Below, one piece after another: positions 24,733 to 32,195 of a DNA stretch of 64,000 nucleotides (position 1 is its first letter; each line of letters begins with the position of its first letter). A model generated the notes under the pieces. The model saw only the letters and a list, made by a program, of their open reading frames with translations, made no database searches and had not been told where the DNA came from. Position numbers and translations under genes: made by a program. Source of the DNA: Planotetraspora kaengkrachanensis (GTDB lineage Bacteria > Actinomycetota > Actinomycetes > Streptosporangiales > Streptosporangiaceae); NCBI RefSeq assembly GCF_016862895.1, contig NZ_BONV01000004.1:62001-126000 (forward strand), written 5' to 3'.

Positions 24733-25767
24733 ATGCACCGGCCCTTGGCCATCACCGACGACCAGGAACTTCTCGACGATCTGCTGCGTCTCGCCGCGGC
24801 CGCCGGTGTGGAGATGGACGTCGCCCATGCGGCAGGCCACGCCCGGCCGTACTGGACCCTGGCTCCGCTCGTGGTCGTCGGAGGCGACCTCGCCGACGCC
24901 CTGGCCGCGGTCGCGCCGCCGCCACGGCAGAACGTCCTGCTCGTGACCCGGGTGCACAACGACCCGGACATGTGGCGCAGATGCGTGGCCGTGGGAGCGC
25001 AGGCCGTGCTCGAACTGCCTCAGGAGGAGCGGCTTCTCGTGGAGGAGCTGGGCGAGCTCGCCGACCCTGTGACCAGGTCGGGCACTGTTCTGTGCGTCGC
25101 CGGCGGCAGAGGTGGCGCGGGGGCCACGGTCCTGTCGGCCTCGCTGGCCCTCACGGCGTCCCGGACCGGCGCGAGGACGTTGCTCATCGACGCCGACCCC
25201 CTCGGCGGTGGCATCGACGTCGTCCTCGGCCAGGAGGAGGCGACCGGAGCCCGCTGGCCTGACGTCGTCGGACGGGAGGGCCGGGTCAGCTTCGCCGCGC
25301 TCCAGGACGCGCTGCCGACGTTCGGCGAGCTCACCGTGTTGTCCTGGCATCGCGGCGAGCCGGCGGACATCCCGCGGGAGGCGATGCGGGCCGTGCTCGA
25401 CGCCGCCAGGCGCGGGTGCGACCTGGTCGTCGTCGACCTCCCGCGCGCGGTGGGCGAGGGAGCGGCGGAGGCGCTGTCCAGGGCGACGGCCACGCTGGTG
25501 GTGGTCCGGGCGGACGTCAGGGGCACCCTCGCCGCCGCCCAGACGCTCGCGCTGCTGCGTCGTCACACCGGCGATCTCCGGATGGTCATCCGCGAAGGGA
25601 GCATCGAGCCGGAGGTCGTCGCCACGACCCTGGGCCTGTCCTGTGCGGGGCTCGTCCCCGAGACGCGCGGCCTCGCCGAGACGCTGGATCGGGGCGATCC
25701 GCCCCCGCTCGGCCGCACTCCGCTCGGCCGGTTCTGCTCCGATCTGCTGTCAGAGCTCACGTCGTGA
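24733..25767 (+). CDS. ssd: CpaE/Ssd-like septum-site or pilus-localisation ATPase homologue
   Basis: 344 aa from ATG 24733 (GGGAG six bases upstream). The N-terminal ~115 residues form a receiver-like domain. A MinD/ParA-type domain follows, with 'RTLLIDADPLGGGIDVVLG' and 'CDLVVVDLPR'. The P-loop reads GGRGGAGAT, lacking the GKT/GKS lysine, so normal ATP hydrolysis is doubtful. This matches the actinobacterial Ssd family (Rv3660c), reported to inhibit septation in mycobacteria, and CpaE/TadZ, which positions pili. It overlaps tadA by 4 nt and leads the pilus operon. Confidence 0.85.
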   Translation: MHRPLAITDDQELLDDLLRLAAAAGVEMDVAHAAGHARPYWTLAPLVVVGGDLADALAAVAPPPRQNVLLVTRVHNDPDMWRRCVAVGAQAVLELPQEERLLVEELGELADPVTRSGTVLCVAGGRGGAGATVLSASLALTASRTGARTLLIDADPLGGGIDVVLGQEEATGARWPDVVGREGRVSFAALQDALPTFGELTVLSWHRGEPADIPREAMRAVLDAARRGCDLVVVDLPRAVGEGAAEALSRATATLVVVRADVRGTLAAAQTLALLRRHTGDLRMVIREGSIEPEVVATTLGLSCAGLVPETRGLAETLDRGDPPPLGRTPLGRFCSDLLSELTS

Positions 25768-26930
25768 CCACGGTGAACGCCGTGCCGGCGGAACTGGCCG
25801 AGGCCGTCAGGGTACGGCTGTCGCGAGCGGGAGTCCCGCCCACCGCGGCCCAGGTGGCCGCCGCCCTGCGGGCCGAGCGTGCGGTCCTGGGAGACGCGGA
25901 GGTCCTCGCGATCGCCCGCGTCCTGAAGGCGGAGCTCATCGGCGCGGGCCCTCTCGAAGGCCTGCTGTCCGAGCCGGGCGTGACAGACGTGCTGGTCAAC
26001 GGGCCGCGTGAGGTGTGGATCGACGACGGCTCCGGGTTGCGCCGCACGGCGGTCGCCTTCCCCGGCGACGAGGAGGTCCGGCGGCTGGCCCAGCGGCTCG
26101 CGGCCGCCGCAGGCCGGCGGCTCGACGACGCCTCCCCCTACGTGGACGCGCGCCTGGCAGGCGGGGTGCGACTGCACGCGGTGTTGCCGCCCATCGCGCC
26201 CGACGGCACCTGCCTGTCGCTTCGCCTGCCGTCACGCCGGGTCTTCGCGATCGAGGAGCTGGTCGCGGGAGCAGGTGCGGCGGTGCTGCGGGCGGTCGTG
26301 GCGGCACGGCAGGCGTTCCTCGTCACCGGCGGCACCGGCACGGGGAAGACGACACTGCTGTCGAGCCTGCTCTCCCTCGCCGACCCGGGAGAGCGGCTGA
26401 TCCTCGTCGAGGACTCCGCCGAGCTGAGGCCCCACCACCCACACGTCGTGCGGCTGGAGGCACGGCCGCCCAACCTCGAAGGCGCCGGGGGCGTCGGCCT
26501 CCGCGATCTCGTACGGCAGGCCCTGCGCATGCGGCCCGACCGTCTCGTCGTGGGGGAGGTGCGCGGGAGCGAGGTCGTCGATCTGCTGGCCGCGCTCAAC
26601 ACCGGCCACGAGGGTGGTTGCGGGACTCTCCACGCCAACAGGGCGACGGACGTCCCCGCCCGGCTGGAGGCGCTCGCGTGCGCGGCCGGGTTGTCCCGTG
26701 AGGCCGTGCACAGTCAGATCGCGGCCGCTCTCGACATCGTCGTCCATCTCGTCCGCGATCCTGGTGGCGGCCGTCGCCGGGTGGCGGAGGTCTGCCTGCT
26801 CGAACGCCAGGACTCCGGGCTGGTGGTCGCCGTGCCCGCGCTCACGTTCGCGGCGGACGGCCGTGTCCGTCCCGGCCCGTCTCTGGACGCGCTGCGCCGC
26901 CGTTGCCCGGAGCTCCCATGGTCGTCGTAG
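25764..26930 (+). CDS. tadA: TadA/CpaF-type pilus assembly ATPase
   Basis: 388 aa from the GTG overlapping the previous stop (GTGA). It is a type II/IV secretion ATPase. The N-terminal domain includes 'GVTDVLVNGPREVWIDDGSGL', Walker A GGTGTGKTT has Lys195, the Asp box is 'LILVEDSAEL', Walker B is 'RLVVGEVRGSEVVDLLAALNTGHEG' and the His box is 'TLHANRATDVPARLEAL'. It powers assembly of Flp-type pili at the inner face of the membrane. All key residues are present. It overlaps tadB by 13 bp. Confidence 0.95.
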   Translation: MTTVNAVPAELAEAVRVRLSRAGVPPTAAQVAAALRAERAVLGDAEVLAIARVLKAELIGAGPLEGLLSEPGVTDVLVNGPREVWIDDGSGLRRTAVAFPGDEEVRRLAQRLAAAAGRRLDDASPYVDARLAGGVRLHAVLPPIAPDGTCLSLRLPSRRVFAIEELVAGAGAAVLRAVVAARQAFLVTGGTGTGKTTLLSSLLSLADPGERLILVEDSAELRPHHPHVVRLEARPPNLEGAGGVGLRDLVRQALRMRPDRLVVGEVRGSEVVDLLAALNTGHEGGCGTLHANRATDVPARLEALACAAGLSREAVHSQIAAALDIVVHLVRDPGGGRRRVAEVCLLERQDSGLVVAVPALTFAADGRVRPGPSLDALRRRCPELPWSS

Positions 26931-27679
26931 CCGTACTGGCCGCCGTGCTCGCCGCGTGGGTGGGCGCCGGTCCGAGCGCGCCGGAGGCGAGGCTCACCGC
27001 GGTCCTCGGCGTCCGTGGACCGAGGACCGCTCGTGGTGCGTGGAAGGCGCTGGTCGACCGTCGGCGTCCGATGGCCGACGAGGCGGTGTGGCGGACGGCG
27101 TGCATCGAGCTGTGCGAGTCGTTGGCCGCCGAGCTTGCCGCCGGGAAACAGGCGGGTGAGGCTCTGATGAGATCGGTCTCCGCCGTGACGGTGCCGGACG
27201 CGGCCGTCCTGTTGCCCGTCGCCGCAGCGGCTCGCGACGGAGGAGACGTTTCCGCCGCTCTCGCCGGTGCCGCATCCGTCCGGGGCGGCGAAGGCCTCCT
27301 GCGGCTCGCCGCCTGCTGGCGGGTGAGCGCGACGGTGGGCGGCGACCTCATGGCGCTCGTCGAGCACTTGGCCACGTCGCTGCGCGCAGTGGAGTCACAT
27401 CGGCAGGACGTGGCCGCGCAACTCGCGGGCCCACGGGCGACCGCCCGCATGCTGGCGGGCCTTCCCGTGCTGGGCCTGCTCATGGCGGCCGGGCTCGGAA
27501 TGAGTCCCGTGTCCTTTCTCCTCGGCAGCCCGGCCGGGCTCGGCTGCCTGGTTCTTGGCATCGCGCTCGATGCGACAGGCGTCTGGTGGACCGGTCGCCT
27601 CGTCGCGGGCGCGCAGGGACGGTCCTCGCGAGTGCGAGCGCGAGAGCGGCAGCTGGTGCCGGGCGGTCGCGCGACATGA
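26918..27679 (+). CDS. tadB: TadB-like inner-membrane pilus platform protein
   Basis: 253 aa from ATG 26918, inside the tadA 3' end. It has an N-terminal TM helix, a cytoplasmic GspF/T2SSF domain (~60-165; 'CIELCESLAAELAAGKQAGEALMRSV', 'ACWRVSATVGGDLMALVEHLATSLR') and C-terminal TM helices (~175-230). It is the platform contacted by the TadA ATPase. The ATGA overlap with the next gene supports one operon. Rv3658c equivalent by position. Confidence 0.9.
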   Translation: MVVVAVLAAVLAAWVGAGPSAPEARLTAVLGVRGPRTARGAWKALVDRRRPMADEAVWRTACIELCESLAAELAAGKQAGEALMRSVSAVTVPDAAVLLPVAAAARDGGDVSAALAGAASVRGGEGLLRLAACWRVSATVGGDLMALVEHLATSLRAVESHRQDVAAQLAGPRATARMLAGLPVLGLLMAAGLGMSPVSFLLGSPAGLGCLVLGIALDATGVWWTGRLVAGAQGRSSRVRARERQLVPGGRAT

Positions 27680-28413
27680 TCGTGCTCGCCGCGATGGTCC
27701 TCACGGCACTCGCGGTGCTGGCCTGGCCGGCTCCCGTGTCCCCCGAAGAACGGCTCCGCGCGATCCGGAGTACGCCGAGCGCCACCAGCCGGGGCGACGG
27801 CTCCGGAGGAGACGTCGGCAGGCCGGGACTCGTCGTCTCCGTGCCGGCGGGGTTCGTCGTGTTCCTGCTCGTGGGCGGGGTTCCAGGAGCGGTCGCCGGC
27901 GTGCTGGTCGCCGTGGGCGCGCTCGTGATCGTCGGCAGACGCGAGCCGGCCGACGTCCGCCGGCGCCGTGAGCGGATGGCCGCGGATCTGCCCTTCGCCG
28001 CTGACCTCGTGGCGGCCTGCCTGCGGGCTGGCCAGCCGTTGAGCGGCGCGATCGACACCACGGCCGGAGCCCTCGGCGGCCCTCTCGGCGAGCGGCTCGC
28101 CTGGGTGGCGGCGCAGGTGCGGCTCGGGGCCGATCCGGAGGACGTGTGGGCGGTCGTCGCGGGCGAACCGCCGCTGGGCGCGCTGGCCCGGACGATGATC
28201 AGGGCCGCGCAGAACGGGGCTCCCGTCGCGGACGCGCTCACGAGGCTGGCCGACGATGCGCGCGACGCCGCTCGGGCGGCCTCGGCGGCGGTCGCTCGCA
28301 AGGCCGGAGTCCAGGCGGTCGCTCCGTTGGGTCTGTGCTTCCTCCCCGCGTTCGTGCTCCTGGGGATCGTGCCCGTGGTCGCCGGCCTGGCGACGCAGAT
28401 CCTCCTGCCGTGA
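27676..28413 (+). CDS. tadC: TadC-like inner-membrane pilus platform protein
   Basis: 245 aa. Two TM segments near the N-terminus (~3-20, ~55-90) are followed by a T2SSF domain ('RRRERMAADLPFAADLVAACLRAGQPLSGAIDTTAGALGG', 'MIRAAQNGAPVADALTRLADDARDAARAASAAVARKAGVQAVAPLGLCFLPAFVLLGIVPVVAGLA') ending in a TM helix. With TadB it forms the heteromeric platform. Its ATG overlaps the tadB stop. After it the operon is interrupted by 765 bp containing the DnaA-box cluster. Confidence 0.9.
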   Translation: MIVLAAMVLTALAVLAWPAPVSPEERLRAIRSTPSATSRGDGSGGDVGRPGLVVSVPAGFVVFLLVGGVPGAVAGVLVAVGALVIVGRREPADVRRRRERMAADLPFAADLVAACLRAGQPLSGAIDTTAGALGGPLGERLAWVAAQVRLGADPEDVWAVVAGEPPLGALARTMIRAAQNGAPVADALTRLADDARDAARAASAAVARKAGVQAVAPLGLCFLPAFVLLGIVPVVAGLATQILLP

Positions 28414-28490
28414 TCCGGCTGAGGGCAGGCCGTGGCCCGGGGGCGGCAGAGCCGCGGCCTTCGGTACCGCTGACTCCCGAGAACGGCCTC

Positions 28491-28605
28491 TGTGGACACC
28501 GCTGTCCACACCTGTGGACAACGAATGTGGCCGAGAGCGGGAAATGCCCATTCACCTTGGCCTTCTGCAATCCACAGGTGCCGCCCGGAAAGTCGCTCAT
28601 CCACA
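28491..28605. other. Cluster of five DnaA-box-like sites
   Basis: The sites are TGTGGACAC (28491-28499, minus), CTGTCCACA (28502-28510), TGTGGACAA (28513-28521, minus; perfect TTGTCCACA), CAATCCACA (28568-28576) and TCATCCACA (28597-28605). Four are within one base of TT(G/A)TCCACA. The first three alternate in orientation within 31 bp. No dnaA, dnaN or other origin gene is nearby, so a titration or regulatory site is more likely than oriC. Confidence 0.65.
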
Positions 28606-28698
28606 GATGCCGATTCGACGAGAAGCAGGCGACGCGAAATCCAGCAACGTGGCTCCGGTCGCGGGCGGGCGGTCCGCCCCACGGTGTCAGGAGGTCCG

Positions 28699-29178
28699 AT
28701 GGTCAGCCGGAGAGCGGAGCCCACATCCCCCCGCGTGGAGCCGACGCACCTTGAGGAAGGCGAGGGGAGGGCCTTCCCGTCCCTCTCACGGGTGCGGTGG
28801 AGGCTCGCCGCCATGGCCGAACCGTTCGGACGTGCGGTCGGCCGTCCGGTCGTCAGGGCACGGACATCCGGAGCCCCGAGAACGGTCGGCGCCGTCCAGG
28901 CGGCGATTAGGTGGGTGGGAGTCCAGTGGACGCTCACCGCCTGCGCCGGGGGTAGGGCCACAGACCGGGCGAGGGCACAGGCGGGCGCGCCGGCCGACGC
29001 CCGTGCCGAGGCTCATCCGGAGGCCCATTCCGAGGCCCATTCCGAGGCCCATTCCGAGGCCCGTGCCGACGCACGTGCCGAGTGCCATCCCAGCGCTGAC
29101 GCCGACGCCGACGCCGACGTCGCCGTCCGGCCCGCCGCCGGTCCGGTCGCCCGTTCGCGGTTCGCGGGAGGGCCACTC
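28699..29178 (+). other. Possible 160-residue N-terminal extension of the DUF4244 protein
   Basis: ATG 28699 has AGGAGG four bases upstream and stays in frame to the DUF4244 gene, with GC-rich third positions throughout. It encodes Arg-rich sequence, then an Ala/His/Glu/Asp repeat (EAH-SEAH-SEAH-SEAR, and an AD run near 29090-29130). If translated, the pilin-like protein would be 215 aa with its processing site deep inside. It may equally be non-coding, or a short independent ORF fused by chance. Confidence 0.4.
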
Positions 29179-29346
29179 ATGAGTGCCCGTGCGAGAGCCG
29201 AAGCCGGCATGTCGACGGCGGAGTACGCCGTGGGGACGATCGCCGCCTGCGGGTTCGCCGCGCTGCTGTTCAAGATCGTGACCAGTGCGGAGGTCAGGTC
29301 GATGCTCTCCGCTCTGATTCAGAAGGCACTCAAACTGGCCGGCTGA
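29179..29346 (+). CDS. DUF4244 / Flp pilin-like protein
   Basis: 55 aa from ATG 29179 (GGGAGG seven bases upstream). The motif AEAG|MSTAEYAVGTIAACGFAALLFKIV is a class III prepilin signal: a Gly cleavage site, Glu at +5 and a hydrophobic helix. A short C-terminal amphipathic helix follows. It is the likely structural subunit of the pilus made by TadA/B/C (Rv3656c equivalent). A prepilin peptidase gene is not in the window. A longer upstream reading frame is listed separately. Confidence 0.82.
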   Translation: MSARARAEAGMSTAEYAVGTIAACGFAALLFKIVTSAEVRSMLSALIQKALKLAG

Positions 29347-29391
29347 GCGGGGGCCTGACGAGTCGCAGGAAGTCCGGAGGAGGAGTTGAGA

Positions 29392-29982
29392 GTGCCGAAC
29401 ATCGTGGCGTCCCGGATGGTGGGCGTTCCCGGGAGGGGCACCTTCGCCGAACAGGTCTCGGCAGGCTCGGGAAGTCCCGCGAGCGCCTTCGCCTATACGG
29501 GTGCGGCAGTTACGCGAGCGCCGGGCGGTGTTCTCGCCGGGACGGGTGCGAGAGCAACGGGTGCTCCGCCCGGCGCACAGGCCGCGACGACTGTTGCGGG
29601 CCATGGGCGTACGGCGGGCGTGGGCCGTTCGATGCGGGAGCGGGGCTCGGTGACGGCGGAGACGGCCGTCGCGCTTCCTGCGCTGGTGGTCGTGCTTGCC
29701 GCAGCCCTCTGGGCAATCGCCGTCGTCGGTGCGCAGTTCCAATGCGTGGACGCGGCCCGGGCGGGTGCCCGGGCCGCCGCACGGGGCGAGCCTGCCGATG
29801 CGGTCCGTGAGGCCGTCGCGCGCTCGGCTCCCGCGAACGCGAGGGTCGACGTCTCCTCCGACGCGGAGGTGGCCCGTGTCCAGGTAACCGTCCGGGTCGA
29901 GCCCGGATGGGGCCCGGTGTCGCCCGGCGTCGACGTGAGCGCGTCGGCCGTGTCCGCACTCGAGCCGGGCGTGGAGCCATGA
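29392..29982 (+). CDS. TadE-like pseudopilin with long N-terminal extension
   Basis: 196 aa. The GTG at 29392 stands six bases after GGAGGAGGAG. The recognisable TadE part begins at residue ~81: MRERG|SVTAETAVALPALVVVLAAALWAIAVVGAQFQCVDAARAGARAAARGE, a prepilin-type signal plus TM helix, then a beta-rich exported domain. The first 80 residues are low complexity (Gly/Ala/Thr/Arg), unusual for TadE. An internal ATG at 29632 would give the normal size (116 aa) but has no ribosome-binding site. Minor pseudopilin of the Tad system; it overlaps the next gene by ATGA. Confidence 0.8.
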   Translation: MPNIVASRMVGVPGRGTFAEQVSAGSGSPASAFAYTGAAVTRAPGGVLAGTGARATGAPPGAQAATTVAGHGRTAGVGRSMRERGSVTAETAVALPALVVVLAAALWAIAVVGAQFQCVDAARAGARAAARGEPADAVREAVARSAPANARVDVSSDAEVARVQVTVRVEPGWGPVSPGVDVSASAVSALEPGVEP

Positions 29983-30344
29983 GGCGCCGTGGACGGCGGG
30001 ACCAGGGGTCGGCGACGGTGTGGATGGTCGCGGTTGTGGCCGTGGTCTGGCTCACGACCATGGCCGTCGTGGACGTCGGTGTCGCCCGGGTGGCCGGGCT
30101 ACGTGCTCAGAGCGCGGCCGACCTCAGCGCGCTGGCGGCGGCGGCCCAGGCGACATTCGCGCAGGGGGAGGCCTGTGCGCGGGCGCGGACCGTGGCGACC
30201 GCCAACGGGGCGCGGGCGCATCGGTGCTCGATCTCGGGGGGAATCGCCACGGTCTCGGTCTCCGTGCGTTTCGCGCTTCCCCTTTTCGGTACTCGTACGG
30301 CTGTCGCGGTGGCGAAGGCCGGGCCGGTCGGTCCGAGACTGTGA
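29979..30344 (+). CDS. TadE/Rv3654c-like pilus-locus protein
   Basis: 121 aa. Basic N-terminus MRRRGRRDQGSATVWMVAVVAVVWLTTMAVVDVG: a G|SATVW processing site and one TM helix, as in TadE/G-type secretion-neighbourhood proteins. The exported part has 'RAQSAADLSALAAAAQATFAQGEACARA', resembling the Flp-pilus 'helicase/secretion neighborhood' family. It contains two Cys residues (EACARA and AHRCSIS) that could form a disulfide. Last of the pilus operon; coupled to the previous gene. Confidence 0.82.
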   Translation: MRRRGRRDQGSATVWMVAVVAVVWLTTMAVVDVGVARVAGLRAQSAADLSALAAAAQATFAQGEACARARTVATANGARAHRCSISGGIATVSVSVRFALPLFGTRTAVAVAKAGPVGPRL

Positions 30345-30429
30345 GTGGCCGATGGCTCTGTCCTATGTCCGGCTTCGTAGTGGTTTACAACGCCACGTGA
30401 CCGTGAGTATTCGTCGCAATAGAATCACG

Positions 30430-30456
30430 ACTTCTTGGACGCGGAGTCCAAGAAGT
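30430..30456. terminator. Perfect 11-bp inverted repeat after the Tad operon
   Basis: ACTTCTTGGAC-gcgga-GTCCAAGAAGT. No T-tract follows, so it may be a non-canonical terminator for the Tad operon or an operator for the secreted FN3 gene 90 bp downstream. Confidence 0.5.
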
Positions 30457-30546
30457 GGACGACTGGCTATGGTTTCCACTACTCCCGGTCATTCTGAAGA
30501 TTCCTCGGGATCGGGATCCTGGCCGTTCTTGACGGAGGGATGGGCC

Positions 30547-32085
30547 GTGATCGCGCTTCGCAGCCTGGCCGTGGCGGCGGGGGTCGTGCCGCTCGCGACG
30601 ATGTCCGTGGTGCTGGCCGGCGCCGCTTCGGCGAGTGCGGCTCCCAGCGGCATCACCTCGCCATCGCCGGGAGCGGTCATCAAGACCACGGATCCGGTGA
30701 CGATCTCGGCTCAGACCGGCCTCCTGCAGCTGAGCATGGGCCTCTATGTCGAAGGGCCGTCCGTATCCCGCAAGAGGGTCGCCCAAGGCGGTCTCAACCA
30801 GACGATCAAGGGCTCGTTCGATCCCGGGTCCGCCCCCAACGGCGTCTTCACGGTGTCCCTCCGCGGAGAGATCACGAAGAAGACCTACAAGACGGCCACC
30901 TTCACCCTCAGCCGGCCCCCGGCCGCGCCCTCGGCCGTCGACGCCGAGCTCACGGGCCCGTCGAACGTGGCCGTCACGTGGGCCGAGGGTTCCGAACCCG
31001 ACCTGCGCTCCTACGTGGTCTCCGACACGGCGACGGGGAGGTCGCAGACCATCCCGGTGGGGACGGCATGCTCGAGTTCGCCGTGCCACGCCACCCTCGC
31101 GGTTCCTGCGGGGACGGCCGGCAGTCGAGTCGGGTTCTCCGTCCAGGCGGTGCGTGCCGACGGCCAGGGTGGCACCGTCGGCTCGGGCGGATCCGCGGTC
31201 TCCTACGTGACCATGCCGGCCGCGCCGCCGTCGGCGCCGACCGCGACATCCCCGGCGACATCCCCGGCGACATCCCCGGCGACATCCCCGGCGACATCCC
31301 CGGGGACCTTGCCGGGGACCTCGCCTTCCACGGCGTCTCCCGGCTCTGCGCAGGGTTCGACGAACGCGACCGGGTCGCAGTCCCTCCAGCGACTCACCGG
31401 GAGCACCTCGAAGACGGGTCTCACGCTGCCCGATGCAGACGACGCGAGCCCACCCGAGGTCGCGCCTCCCGCTTCCACGGCGAGCGAACCGATGCTGGAG
31501 CCGTCCAGCTCACTGCTCAGCGGTCCCGGCATCGGCATCCTGCTCGCGCTTGTCGGTGTGCTGCTGCTCGTGGGCGCTCACGTGCGCGGCCGGTTGAAGC
31601 GCCACAAGGGGGCATTCGCCGGCGCCGGTGCTCTGGCGGCGCTACCGGTCGGCGCCGGTGGGAGCGTCCCTCGGACCGAGGGGGCGGGCGGGCGAGTCTG
31701 GAAGGGCGGGCTGCGCGCAGTCACCGCGGGTGCCGCCGGGGGTGGAACCGGTGTGCCGGCCCTGGCGCCGACCGCGGTCCGCAGGCTCCCGGGTCTCGCG
31801 CCGACGGCGTCAGGGAACTCCGCGACGGCCACATGGGGACTGGTCAGGGGCACCGCCGCCACGATCGCGAGGCGTCCCTCCATCGTGCTCGCCGCTAGCG
31901 GGGACCGCAGGCCGCCGACCGTGCTCATGGCCTCCGCCGAATCTGTGGACGCCGACCGGACCGGCCCTCTCGAGCGGGTTCCGGCACGCGAGGGCGAACA
32001 GGGCAGGTTCGACCGGCCGGCAGAGGGCGAATGGATCGGTGACGACGACGATCCCTACACCGGGCGGCGCCGCCGGGAACCGTGA
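30547..32085 (+). CDS. Secreted FN3-like surface protein with TSPA repeats and C-terminal TM
   Basis: 512 aa from GTG 30547 (GGAGGG seven bases upstream). The signal peptide (~1-35) ends ASASA|APSG. A beta-rich domain with an FN3-like region (~105-225; 'PSAVDAELTGPSNVAVTWAEGSEPDLRSYVVSD') follows, then TSPA repeats (~231-256), a Ser/Thr/Pro-rich stalk, a TM helix (~326-347) and a basic cytoplasmic tail. It is a stalked surface protein that could cooperate with the adjacent pilus, which is inference. The codons of the repeat form an ACATCCCCGGCG tandem (12-nt period, ~31246-31306). No named family is recognised for the full length. Confidence 0.75.
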   Translation: MIALRSLAVAAGVVPLATMSVVLAGAASASAAPSGITSPSPGAVIKTTDPVTISAQTGLLQLSMGLYVEGPSVSRKRVAQGGLNQTIKGSFDPGSAPNGVFTVSLRGEITKKTYKTATFTLSRPPAAPSAVDAELTGPSNVAVTWAEGSEPDLRSYVVSDTATGRSQTIPVGTACSSSPCHATLAVPAGTAGSRVGFSVQAVRADGQGGTVGSGGSAVSYVTMPAAPPSAPTATSPATSPATSPATSPATSPGTLPGTSPSTASPGSAQGSTNATGSQSLQRLTGSTSKTGLTLPDADDASPPEVAPPASTASEPMLEPSSSLLSGPGIGILLALVGVLLLVGAHVRGRLKRHKGAFAGAGALAALPVGAGGSVPRTEGAGGRVWKGGLRAVTAGAAGGGTGVPALAPTAVRRLPGLAPTASGNSATATWGLVRGTAATIARRPSIVLAASGDRRPPTVLMASAESVDADRTGPLERVPAREGEQGRFDRPAEGEWIGDDDDPYTGRRRREP

Positions 32086-32195
32086 GCAGGCGACCGTGAG
32101 CCTGGCCCGGACCCCGAGCCTGGAACTCGAGCCTGGAACTCGAGCCTGTGCGCGAGCGGGCACAGACTTCTGAGCGCGGGAGTGAGACGCGCCGA

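Noticed and set aside
28491-28605. Chromosomal origin (oriC)
   Set aside because: There are DnaA-box-like sites but no dnaA/dnaN/rpmH context and only five boxes; actinobacterial oriC is larger and lies at dnaA-dnaN.
31238-31310. Non-coding minisatellite
   Set aside because: The 12-nt repeat is in frame and encodes TSPA repeats of the secreted FN3 protein.
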